The translations under genes and the position numbers were made by a program. From positions 1 to 64,000 of IMG/VR virus record IMGVR_UViG_3300043399_000446: a DNA stretch of 64,000 bases, one strand, 5' to 3'. Under the pieces are notes generated by a model that worked only from the letters and a program-made list of their open reading frames with translations, ran no database searches and was not told where the DNA came from. The DNA is from a virus. This document shows positions 1-6,718 of this stretch, one piece after another; positions within the stretch are counted from its first letter, which is position 1; each line of letters opens with the position of its first letter.

Positions 1-85
1 AATGGTTTATAGAGAAATGAAGCATCCGTTGAAGTATATCGGCCCGGCTCTAATGGATTTAAATAAACATACACATAATAAGTAG
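1..85 (+). CDS. possible C-terminal end of a plus-strand gene entering from the left
   Basis: A plus-strand frame is open from base 2 to a TAG at 83-85 and encodes 27 residues. It could be the tail of a gene that begins outside the window, since the right end of the window also carries a plus-strand gene. It has no recognisable domain and is too short to identify. It would be convergent with the GMP reductase gene. The spacer 86-161 holds only weak 6-bp inverted repeats and no clear terminator. Confidence 0.25.
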   Translation, partial: MVYREMKHPLKYIGPALMDLNKHTHNK

Positions 86-161
86 ACATATAAGATTCCC
101 GACTCCTTATATTATAAATTTTAAGATATCGAAATCTATCTTATTTCGACATGTTTATTTA

Positions 162-1193
162 TCACTTGACGTAGATATCATTAATTTGTCGGTTGACCTT
201 AATGAAGGTTGTGCATTTAGCCAATTGCTTTAATGTAGGTGCACCAACATATGTGCAAGTGCTACGCAAGCCACCCAAGATATCTTTTACAATGTCATGG
301 ATATTTCCTTTGTAAGGAACCATAACAGTTCTACCCTCTGAGCTACGATAGTCTGCAACACCACCATGATGCTTATTCATAGCAGTATCACTACTCATTC
401 CGTAGAATTCAACCACTCCTTTACCGTCGATTTCCACGACCCGTCCGCCGCCCTGATCTGTACCAGCAAACATACCGCCCAGCATAACAAAATCGGCACC
501 AGCACCAAAGGCTTTAGCAACGTCGCCAGGACAAGTGCAACCACCATCAGCGATAATATGTCCGCCAAGGCCATGAGCGGCATCGCTACATTCGATGATG
601 GCAGATAGTTGCGGATAGCCCACACCAGTCTGCACCCTTGTAGTGCATACGCTGCCAGGACCAATGCCCACTTTAACAATATCGGCTCCACGTAAAATTA
701 ACTCCTGTGTCATGTCTGCGGTAACTACGTTACCTGCAATGATAGTATGCTTTGGGTATAGTCTGCGAACCTCAGCAACAAAGTCACCAAAATGCTCGCT
801 ATAACCATTAGCTACATCAATACAGATAAAATGTATAGCAGGTATTGAATCTAAGATCAATACTAACTTATTTAGATCACGTTCACTAGTTCCCGTAGAA
901 ACAGCTAAGTAGTTACCACCAATTTTATCAATAGTGGGTTCTAATTGCCAATGATTATAAGATTTTACTAGACACGTAAACAACTTATGCTCATAAAGTG
1001 CTTCTGCAACGTCTGTAGTACCTACTCCATCCATGTTAGATGCCATAATAGGCACTCCTGTCCACGTCCAACCACTATGCTTGAATTTGTATGTGCGTTT
1101 TAAATCTACTTCTTTACGGCTTGAAAGTGTACTACGTTTTGGACGAATAAGTACATCTTTAAAGTCAAGTTTAACATCCTCTTCAATTCTCAT
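162..1193 (-). CDS. guaC: GMP reductase
   Basis: NADPH-dependent GMP reductase (GMP to IMP plus ammonia), a purine salvage enzyme of the IMPDH/GMPR TIM-barrel family. The 343 residues match bacterial GuaC in length and start in the same way (MRIEED, then [13 protein letters not shown]). The catalytic loop [11 protein letters not shown] with its cysteine lies near residue 180, followed by the phosphate-binding DGGC and the GGMFAG loop. There is no CBS insertion, which argues for GMPR over IMP dehydrogenase. The start has a strong GGAGG ribosome site and abuts the stop of the upstream glycosyltransferase gene, so the two are co-transcribed. Inference: it may redirect guanine nucleotides toward adenine for an A+T-rich genome. 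Confidence 0.95.
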   Translation of the reverse strand: MRIEEDVKLDFKDVLIRPKRSTLSSRKEVDLKRTYKFKHSGWTWTGVPIMASNMDGVGTTDVAEALYEHKLFTCLVKSYNHWQLEPTIDKIGGNYLAVSTGTSERDLNKLVLILDSIPAIHFICIDVANGYSEHFGDFVAEVRRLYPKHTIIAGNVVTADMTQELILRGADIVKVGIGPGSVCTTRVQTGVGYPQLSAIIECSDAAHGLGGHIIADGGCTCPGDVAKAFGAGADFVMLGGMFAGTDQGGGRVVEIDGKGVVEFYGMSSDTAMNKHHGGVADYRSSEGRTVMVPYKGNIHDIVKDILGGLRSTCTYVGAPTLKQLAKCTTFIKVNRQINDIYVK

Positions 1194-2260
1194 TATACCT
1201 CCAATAATTTGTTTACCATAACTGTAGGTGTTAGGTATTTTTCAATAAGTATATCTCGTTGTGTTTCTAACAAACGAACGTAATAATCTCTAACATCCAA
1301 TCTATGATTGATAAAGTTAACTAGTTCTTGCTTGTGCTTTTTGTAACTATCATAATCTTTAGTCCATTCACTTGGATACAAGAATTCAGGCATGTACATT
1401 TCTCTATAAGAGCAACGATTTGGAAGTACAGGAATCACACCTGCTAACACAGCTTCCATCACACTAATACCCAAATTCTCATGTAGACTGCAACTGAAAA
1501 TAACGCTGCATGATCCCAAAGTTTTGTAATATTCTTCCTTAGACAGATTCATTTTCTGTGTTACTAAAGTTTCACCTGTAATGCTGTACCTAACATCTTC
1601 CATGATATTAGGTTGCTTATCGTCATTATAACGATGAGGCCAAATCATTACTTTCTTTTTAGGTTTATCCCAGTATTGACCACATTGCTCAATGATAGGA
1701 GTATGAGGCTGCCCACTACGTACGGCTTTGTGATGATATGCTTTATCAATCAACAGATTAGACAAAAACATATCTTTATGAAAATCTGTTGCGTAATAGT
1801 TATAATCGCAGCTATGAAACCAAGAAGATTCTTGATGCCAGGGCCAAGGTTTAGCCATTTTGTATCCCAATATATCTGTGGGATCATAAGCTCCTGCGTG
1901 CCAAATACCATGAATCTCTACAGGAATATTCAGTAGATCGCTCATGTATTTGATAACAGTTATAGCGAAATTCCATGCATCAGTAACTAGAAATTTGTCG
2001 CCTGGCTTTACGCGACCACTTTTGAATAGTTCGCTGACTTTTTGTGTTTGACTTGCTTTGTAAATGTTTGTGGCTGCAAAATCTAAGAATGCACCTTTAG
2101 TAGTACCCACAGCAGCCTGTACGCCATCAATAGTTTCTACACAGACATCTAAACCTCGTTTATAGATTTCTTTTTCTAAGATGGCAGGTATATTATAGTA
2201 CCACTGTTTAGTGTATCTCGCATCAATAGGTTCGATAGGAATAATGTATATTGTTTTCAT
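1193..2260 (-). CDS. GT-B type glycosyltransferase (group 1 like)
   Basis: A 355-residue probable glycosyltransferase. The C-terminal half carries the [14 protein letters not shown] segment, the ExxxxxxxE donor-binding signature of GT-B enzymes, followed by a proline-rich strand (VIPVLP) typical of these folds. The N-terminal half is not recognisable by eye. It overlaps the GMP reductase start by one base. No good Shine-Dalgarno lies before the ATG; a GGGCCC hairpin occupies the leader. The acceptor (DNA base, virion protein or host glycan) cannot be read from the sequence. A family with DNA glucosyltransferase activity is possible but unsupported. Confidence 0.7.
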   Translation of the reverse strand: MKTIYIIPIEPIDARYTKQWYYNIPAILEKEIYKRGLDVCVETIDGVQAAVGTTKGAFLDFAATNIYKASQTQKVSELFKSGRVKPGDKFLVTDAWNFAITVIKYMSDLLNIPVEIHGIWHAGAYDPTDILGYKMAKPWPWHQESSWFHSCDYNYYATDFHKDMFLSNLLIDKAYHHKAVRSGQPHTPIIEQCGQYWDKPKKKVMIWPHRYNDDKQPNIMEDVRYSITGETLVTQKMNLSKEEYYKTLGSCSVIFSCSLHENLGISVMEAVLAGVIPVLPNRCSYREMYMPEFLYPSEWTKDYDSYKKHKQELVNFINHRLDVRDYYVRLLETQRDILIEKYLTPTVMVNKLLEV

Positions 2261-2269
2261 AAAGTTATG

Positions 2270-2290
2270 GGGCCCTTGCGGGCCCTTTTT
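2270..2290. other. GGGCCC hairpin in the leader of the glycosyltransferase gene
   Basis: Two GGGCCC hexamers separated by TTGC form a strong hairpin at 2270-2285, followed on the plus strand by five T. It looks like a rho-independent terminator, but in plus orientation, where no gene is seen. On the transcribed minus strand the A-run precedes the hairpin and no U-run follows. It may block antisense transcription or affect translation of the downstream gene. Confidence 0.5.
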
Positions 2291-2291
2291 C

Positions 2292-2513
2292 TTAGATACT
2301 TACTGCAACATCTGGCGTATCTTCATCCCACATGTTTTTGACTTCTTTGCCTGCTAACTTTTTAGTAAAAGTCCTATAGACATGATTCTTCATGTCATAT
2401 AGTGAAGCCTCGTCAAAAATGTAACCATATTCTACGCAAAATTCGCGATATTGGTCAAGATCATCAAAAATTTGATGTACGCGAGCATTGGGCTGAATGT
2501 TTAGTTTTGCCAT
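2292..2513 (-). CDS. small conserved-type phage protein, unknown function
   Basis: A 73-residue acidic protein with no domain I recognise. The start ATG at 2513 has AAAAAGG upstream. It lies in the run of small genes between the QueD-like gene and the glycosyltransferase, all in one direction with short spacers. Confidence 0.7.
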   Translation of the reverse strand: MAKLNIQPNARVHQIFDDLDQYREFCVEYGYIFDEASLYDMKNHVYRTFTKKLAGKEVKNMWDEDTPDVAVSI

Positions 2514-2548
2514 TTTAATACCTTTTTAAGTTTGTTGTTAAAGTTAGA

Positions 2549-2989
2549 TTATACACGACTGTTGTAAAAAATAGTAGCACCGTTTTCACCATCTTCACTA
2601 ATTTGTATTTGAATATCCCTGAATGGATATCTGACTGCTATTTGCTCATATAAGTCATCGGCTATCATCTCACAACTTTTATAATTCAATTGCAAAGTAG
2701 CTTGTGAGCCACTATACAGCCCTTCAAGCCAGCGTTTGAATTGAATAAATTCGATGTCTCTATCGTTGTGAAAGACTTGGATGCCCACATTAAAATGAAA
2801 AATGTGGCGATGAGGATAGCCCAAAAACGAAACGTCATATTCATCTCCTGTTTTAAGATTTGGATCTGTTTCAGCAGCAGGATAACGATGAATACCTTCT
2901 TTACGAAATGTTACCCAAATCATACGCTTTGCAGCGTTTTTAATTACTTCTCGTTGCTCTTTTAGAGCTTGTTCACGTTGGTCAAACAT
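2549..2989 (-). CDS. conserved T4-like phage protein, possibly QueD/6-PTPS fold
   Basis: A 146-residue protein. I place the start at 2989 because that ATG has AAGGAAT upstream and avoids overlap with the preceding gene; a longer frame to 3028 exists. The HRHIFHFNV segment resembles the zinc-binding H-x-H strand of 6-pyruvoyl-tetrahydropterin synthase/QueD. It is followed by an IEFIQFK segment like the family DF-LK, a SCEMIADDLYEQI helix like the family TSENLA helix, and a C-terminal IQISEDGENG strand in the place of the family V-V-E strand. I remember close relatives as hypothetical proteins in cyanophages. The T-fold call is tentative, but it lies four genes downstream of the TGT-like enzyme, where a 7-deazaguanine pathway protein would make sense. 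Confidence 0.6.
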   Translation of the reverse strand: MFDQREQALKEQREVIKNAAKRMIWVTFRKEGIHRYPAAETDPNLKTGDEYDVSFLGYPHRHIFHFNVGIQVFHNDRDIEFIQFKRWLEGLYSGSQATLQLNYKSCEMIADDLYEQIAVRYPFRDIQIQISEDGENGATIFYNSRV

Positions 2990-2997
2990 ATTATTCC

Positions 2998-3246
2998 TTA
3001 ACGAGTTAATGTATTGTAAGTTAACCACTGATGAAACGCATTATACACTATTTCTGCTTCTTTTTCATCCTGATTTACCCTAACTCCACGAACATAAAAC
3101 CCATCTTTTTTAATTTCAAGCATGGGTACGTTACCATCACTACCAAAACGTGGCGCAGGTAACTGATTATAGTAATAATTAATACTAGTATTATTAATAT
3201 ACTCAGATGGAGTAGTAATTATTGTAGTCTGATTATCGATCTTCAT
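2998..3246 (-). CDS. small unknown protein
   Basis: 82 residues, no recognisable domain; the N-terminal part is rich in Asn, Thr and Tyr. The start overlaps the end of the upstream coiled-coil gene by 14 bases, which suggests translational coupling, and the stop lies eight bases before the next gene. Confidence 0.65.
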   Translation of the reverse strand: MKIDNQTTIITTPSEYINNTSINYYYNQLPAPRFGSDGNVPMLEIKKDGFYVRGVRVNQDEKEAEIVYNAFHQWLTYNTLTR

Positions 3247-3442
3247 CTAAATCCAACCTTTCGTATTTTTCCTCCCAGTCAAGTTTTTGCAACCTGCTGA
3301 TTTCTCGTTCAAGCGTAATTTTTTGTTGAATGGCTTCAGTCCAAACTTGATTATCTTGACTTTTGTCGATTTCACTAATACGCTTTTCAAGCAGTTTGAG
3401 ACTTTCTTGTAATACTGCAATTCTGTTAGTATAAGACATCAT
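3233..3442 (-). CDS. small coiled-coil protein
   Basis: 69 residues, highly charged, with heptad-like leucine and isoleucine spacing from about residue 8 to 55, so probably one long helix or coiled coil. The start is a double ATG with AGGAG a few bases upstream. Function unknown. It lies directly behind the 2OG-Fe(II) oxygenase gene. Confidence 0.65.
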   Translation of the reverse strand: MMSYTNRIAVLQESLKLLEKRISEIDKSQDNQVWTEAIQQKITLEREISRLQKLDWEEKYERLDLDEDR

Positions 3443-3448
3443 AAACTC

Positions 3449-4006
3449 CTATTTCCAATAAGGGCCCCAAGCCCATCCTATTAAAGACCACCTAATACCT
3501 TCTGTTTTCTTAACTTCATGAGGGAAAAAAGAAGGAAAAACTATAACACTGCCCCTTTTTTTAGTGCTGCTAAATCCTAATACAGATAATCCCCCTTGTT
3601 TATATGATTGCTCATCGGACAATTGAATAACCATAGTTAATTTTCTATCCCAGTTTTCACTATTGATGTATTTTGTATCAGTATGTTTTCCAAAATAGCC
3701 ACCGTTTTCATATTTTTTCAATTCATATTGTTCTATAAATGTAATGTCAAATTTGAAAAACTCTATTGCACTTTTCCATACATCTGCTAGAGTTGAATGG
3801 ATGGGGTGATTCAATGGCAATAAACAAGTTTGAAAATCAACCTCTACTCTATCACTACTAGGATATTTATTTACTCCGGGTTTTACATTCTGTTCACCAA
3901 ACCTAATTATATCCTCACACATTGTTACAGAAAGAATATCATGCTTTATAAAGATTTTTGAGCCTATGTTAAAAACCACATGGGGCATTTGCAAATTAGG
4001 TAGCAT
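3449..4006 (-). CDS. 2OG-Fe(II) oxygenase, prolyl-4-hydroxylase type
   Basis: 185 residues. The iron triad is visible: H108-x-D110 in the FGKHTD segment and distal H163 in FFPHEV. R172 is placed to bind 2-oxoglutarate. The double-stranded beta-helix strands follow in normal order, ending in RWSLIGWAWGP. P4Hc-like enzymes of this size are common in T4-like cyanophages and pelagiphages; the substrate is unknown. The first 11 bases overlap the end of the TGT-like gene, so the two are translationally coupled. A role in further modifying a modified DNA base is possible but is inference from position only. Confidence 0.85.
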   Translation of the reverse strand: MLPNLQMPHVVFNIGSKIFIKHDILSVTMCEDIIRFGEQNVKPGVNKYPSSDRVEVDFQTCLLPLNHPIHSTLADVWKSAIEFFKFDITFIEQYELKKYENGGYFGKHTDTKYINSENWDRKLTMVIQLSDEQSYKQGGLSVLGFSSTKKRGSVIVFPSFFPHEVKKTEGIRWSLIGWAWGPYWK

Positions 4007-5558
4007 CTAAAACCTCATTTATAGCCTCGTCACTATCTACAAAATCTTCATCCACCTCTTCAGTAGTGGAATCCTCTACTTCAAACAATTGGTCAAACAT
4101 AGTAGTAGCGTTTACTGCTCGCTTACCTGAATAACCCATACTTCCTGCTTTCATTTGCATCCAAAATCTGTTGTACTGTTCAATCAAATCTAAACTTTTC
4201 TGTCTATCTTTTTGAGCAAAGATTTCATCAACTACATCGCTGAATTTAATTCTATCAAAAGTCTCGTTCATTAGCATAGCTGGTATGATACCACTATCAT
4301 AACGACGATTTGCCTCTTGCACAGCAAAGATATGCTGATATACATTGTGTGCTTGCAATAGCGTGTAGCTCAACGTATCCCAACTTGTCTTTGTTTCTTT
4401 GCCTTGCTGATTGATGAATCCTACGCCCCTGTAGCAGATATCCTTAACAAGAAGTTTATCAGTTACAGGGCTATCTGTAAAGACTTTATGGATACCATCA
4501 GCTAATACAACATCCCTAAATTTACGATTATCTTGGGCATAGTTTTTATTTTCAGCAGTTTTTTCCATCCTATATGCCCATTTCTTGTTATGCTCAAAAG
4601 TATTTTCAAAATAACACAATCCTTTTGCAGCACTATAAAATGGGCTAGCACAGTCAAATGTAATACGCAAATTTGGATTATGATATTTGCGAATAGCTCT
4701 CTGAATATCGCTGAATAGTACAGCATATTCCATAATGCTGATACCCAAACAATGTATCAAATCATGTTTACCTGGAATAAGCAAACCATCATGGATAATG
4801 TTTACTAATCGCTTTAGTGTAAGATGAATATCAACTTTAGTTTGTCCACCAAATGCCCAACCATTAAAATGATTATTGGGATAAATATTTGGGTCACAAT
4901 ACTTTTTCATTTCATCATACCATTGATCGCTTTGAGTATGATTTTGCCCCTGCATTACATTTAGAAACTTACATTCGCCATTTCTATTTTTAATGAAATA
5001 TTCATTATTGATATGTGTGGCGTCAATAGCTTCCTGGATAGATGAAATACCATGAACTGATTTACCAGTTTTTGGATCTTTGATATGATAAGTAGTCAAC
5101 GACATAGAAGGAATATCAAGACACATACCATAATCCATGTATGTATCCATCCATTTTAGTACAGCTTGGCGTTTAGCCATAGCTTTAGGGCAGTTAGGAT
5201 CTTTCCAATCTGCTGGCCATTGACCTTTTAGAATCTGGAAACCACCTGAGTCTCCTAACATGAATGTACCCTTTTCGCGTTTGCGAATGATACTTTCTTG
5301 GGGATCATCTACAGTAGGATCCAAATTAGCATGACCTGATGAATAAAGACCCCATTTGTATGTATATAGACCCTCTTTACTATTAAGAAAGTTTAGTTTC
5401 TCTACATCGCCATTAAAGCTTTGTGGAATACGCGCAGGATCAAAATACTGTTTACCTTCCCGCTGTAGTCCCAATCCTGAAATGAAAAAGGATGATACTG
5501 CGGGGAGGAAAAGAGCCCAATCATCTTGTTGGGCTGCTGAAAGATCAATTTGTTCCAA
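3996..5558 (-). CDS. dpdA: TGT-like transglycosylase, probable DpdA-type DNA 7-deazaguanine inserting enzyme
   Basis: 520 residues with the tRNA-guanine transglycosylase barrel signature in order: GDSGGFQI at 102-109 (base-binding Asp103), MCLDIP at 145-150, VMQGQ at 201-205, GWAFGGQ at 233-239, HCLGI at 269-273 and FDCASP at 301-306, whose Asp302 aligns with the TGT nucleophile. The C-terminal CxCxxC/H zinc site of genuine tRNA TGT is not visible, and the protein is much longer than the usual 370-390 residues. Phage DpdA proteins, which exchange guanine in DNA for 7-deazaguanines, show this pattern. It overlaps the clamp-adjacent gene and the oxygenase gene, so it belongs to the replication operon. 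No QueC, QueE or FolE is in this window. Confidence 0.75.
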   Translation of the reverse strand: MEQIDLSAAQQDDWALFLPAVSSFFISGLGLQREGKQYFDPARIPQSFNGDVEKLNFLNSKEGLYTYKWGLYSSGHANLDPTVDDPQESIIRKREKGTFMLGDSGGFQILKGQWPADWKDPNCPKAMAKRQAVLKWMDTYMDYGMCLDIPSMSLTTYHIKDPKTGKSVHGISSIQEAIDATHINNEYFIKNRNGECKFLNVMQGQNHTQSDQWYDEMKKYCDPNIYPNNHFNGWAFGGQTKVDIHLTLKRLVNIIHDGLLIPGKHDLIHCLGISIMEYAVLFSDIQRAIRKYHNPNLRITFDCASPFYSAAKGLCYFENTFEHNKKWAYRMEKTAENKNYAQDNRKFRDVVLADGIHKVFTDSPVTDKLLVKDICYRGVGFINQQGKETKTSWDTLSYTLLQAHNVYQHIFAVQEANRRYDSGIIPAMLMNETFDRIKFSDVVDEIFAQKDRQKSLDLIEQYNRFWMQMKAGSMGYSGKRAVNATTMFDQLFEVEDSTTEEVDEDFVDSDEAINEVLDAT

Positions 5559-5916
5559 CTTTATTCTCTTCTTTTACTAGTGTTTGAATAACTTTAATTT
5601 GTGCTTCTTTTTCTTCGATTTGTTTCACCAAATCTTTTACTGCAGGATAAGATTCTGCGAGTTTTTCAAGTTCTATTTCTTCGTCACACTTCTTTTTAGC
5701 CCAGGATAAAATCTCTTGAGTCCCTCTGTCTAAGGCAATTGTAGTTGATAACGAAGTTATAGGACACCAATTATACCCATCATACACTTCAAAATTTGAA
5801 GTAGTACCATTATACCTCACCATTCCCGCACTTGTATTGGCCATATTCACGTAGGGGTAACTACTGCTACCTCCTACGATTTCAATACAATTTCCTCCAA
5901 CAATGGATTTAATCAT
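5545..5916 (-). CDS. phage protein with fibre-like N-terminus and coiled-coil C-terminus
   Basis: 123 residues. The N-terminal half holds a MVRYNGTTSNFEVYDG segment of the type seen in short fibre and whisker proteins of T4-like marine phages (an R-Y-N...E-x-Y-x-G-x-x-W pattern). The last 55 residues are charged and heptad-like. It overlaps the clamp gene stop in an ATGA arrangement, so it is translationally coupled to gp45 despite its structural look. No enzymatic motif. Confidence 0.65.
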   Translation of the reverse strand: MIKSIVGGNCIEIVGGSSSYPYVNMANTSAGMVRYNGTTSNFEVYDGYNWCPITSLSTTIALDRGTQEILSWAKKKCDEEIELEKLAESYPAVKDLVKQIEEKEAQIKVIQTLVKEENKVGTN

Positions 5917-6644
5917 TTTGATTGTGCGGGTAGTAGATAAGTGTATTCTGCTACACCACTATCAACTGTAACTTGTGCAGCGCCTTGATCTGAGATACGA
6001 ACTACTTTGTCGCCAGTTAGATTCATGATTGAAATGAACTGCTTGACAGGCCACATCCAAGCACGGCTTAGTGTACCACTTACGCCTGCATGAAATACGA
6101 AGTTAGCACTATGAGTAGAAGGATCGCCAAAATAAACTTTTAGATCACCTTTATCTGTCTTTAGTGTGAAGTTAGTTTCTTCGCTATTTGCGTTAGCTTG
6201 TTTTTTCAACCTAAGAATACCTGCCACACTAGGCTCAAACTCAACGTTCCAAGTAGCACCTTTGAAGTTGAAGTTCTTTACTTTATCCTCAATAACTGCT
6301 TTAGCCATTAGACGATAATCATTTACGAAATCACCACCTGCAGTTTCAAAGTGAATCGTTGAAGGGACATCTGCGCCGTCACGATTTGTTTTTGTTACTG
6401 ATACTTTAGCCTTTTCATCATATTCTTCAAAACCCAAAATGATTTGAAGTTTACTTAGATTAGGCATACCAAATACACCCTCAAACTCAGCGATAGGTGC
6501 TTTGAATTTACCCAATACGATTACTGATTTATCTTCTGCGATAGCAGTGATATTAGTTTCAGTAGCAGTACCATTGACGCGAATCAAATCGATTACGCCC
6601 AATGAATGTGTATGTTGAATTAGATCCTGTAGAAAATCTTTCAT
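5913..6644 (-). CDS. gp45: sliding clamp, DNA polymerase processivity factor gp45
   Basis: 243 residues, close to the 228 of T4 gp45. The two-domain clamp pattern is seen by overall similarity and by context: acidic N-terminal strand, AEFEGVFGMPNLSKL segment and C-terminal ISDQGAAQV strands. In T4 this trimer rings the DNA, holds gp43 and activates late transcription. It is the first gene of the operon running to 162. A sigma70-like promoter lies at 6683-6711, and the leader also has AAAGGA before the ATG. The gene directly follows gp43, unlike T4, where gp44, gp62 and regA intervene. Confidence 0.93.
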   Translation of the reverse strand: MKDFLQDLIQHTHSLGVIDLIRVNGTATETNITAIAEDKSVIVLGKFKAPIAEFEGVFGMPNLSKLQIILGFEEYDEKAKVSVTKTNRDGADVPSTIHFETAGGDFVNDYRLMAKAVIEDKVKNFNFKGATWNVEFEPSVAGILRLKKQANANSEETNFTLKTDKGDLKVYFGDPSTHSANFVFHAGVSGTLSRAWMWPVKQFISIMNLTGDKVVRISDQGAAQVTVDSGVAEYTYLLPAQSK

Positions 6645-6682
6645 GTTTTATCCTTTAAAATATTTAGGCAATATGTGTGTGC

Positions 6683-6711
6683 ATTATAGTGGAATAATTT
6701 GCGAAAAGCAA
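6683..6711 (-). promoter_or_regulatory. sigma70-like early promoter of the gp45 operon
   Basis: On the minus strand TTGCTT (6706-6711), a 17-base spacer, and TATAAT (6683-6688). It gives a leader of about 35 bases before the gp45 ATG. It allows the clamp and the downstream DpdA operon to be expressed early with host RNA polymerase. Confidence 0.7.
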
Positions 6712-6718
6712 GTTTGAT

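Noticed and set aside
366-608. Plus-strand open frames opposite guaC, gp43, fibre genes and others
   Set aside because: They lie antisense to genes with clear motifs, have no ribosome sites and show no protein-like motifs.
2270-2290. Terminator of the minus-strand transcript
   Set aside because: The U-run is on the plus strand only; on the transcribed strand the hairpin is followed by CATAACTT, so I list it only as a hairpin.
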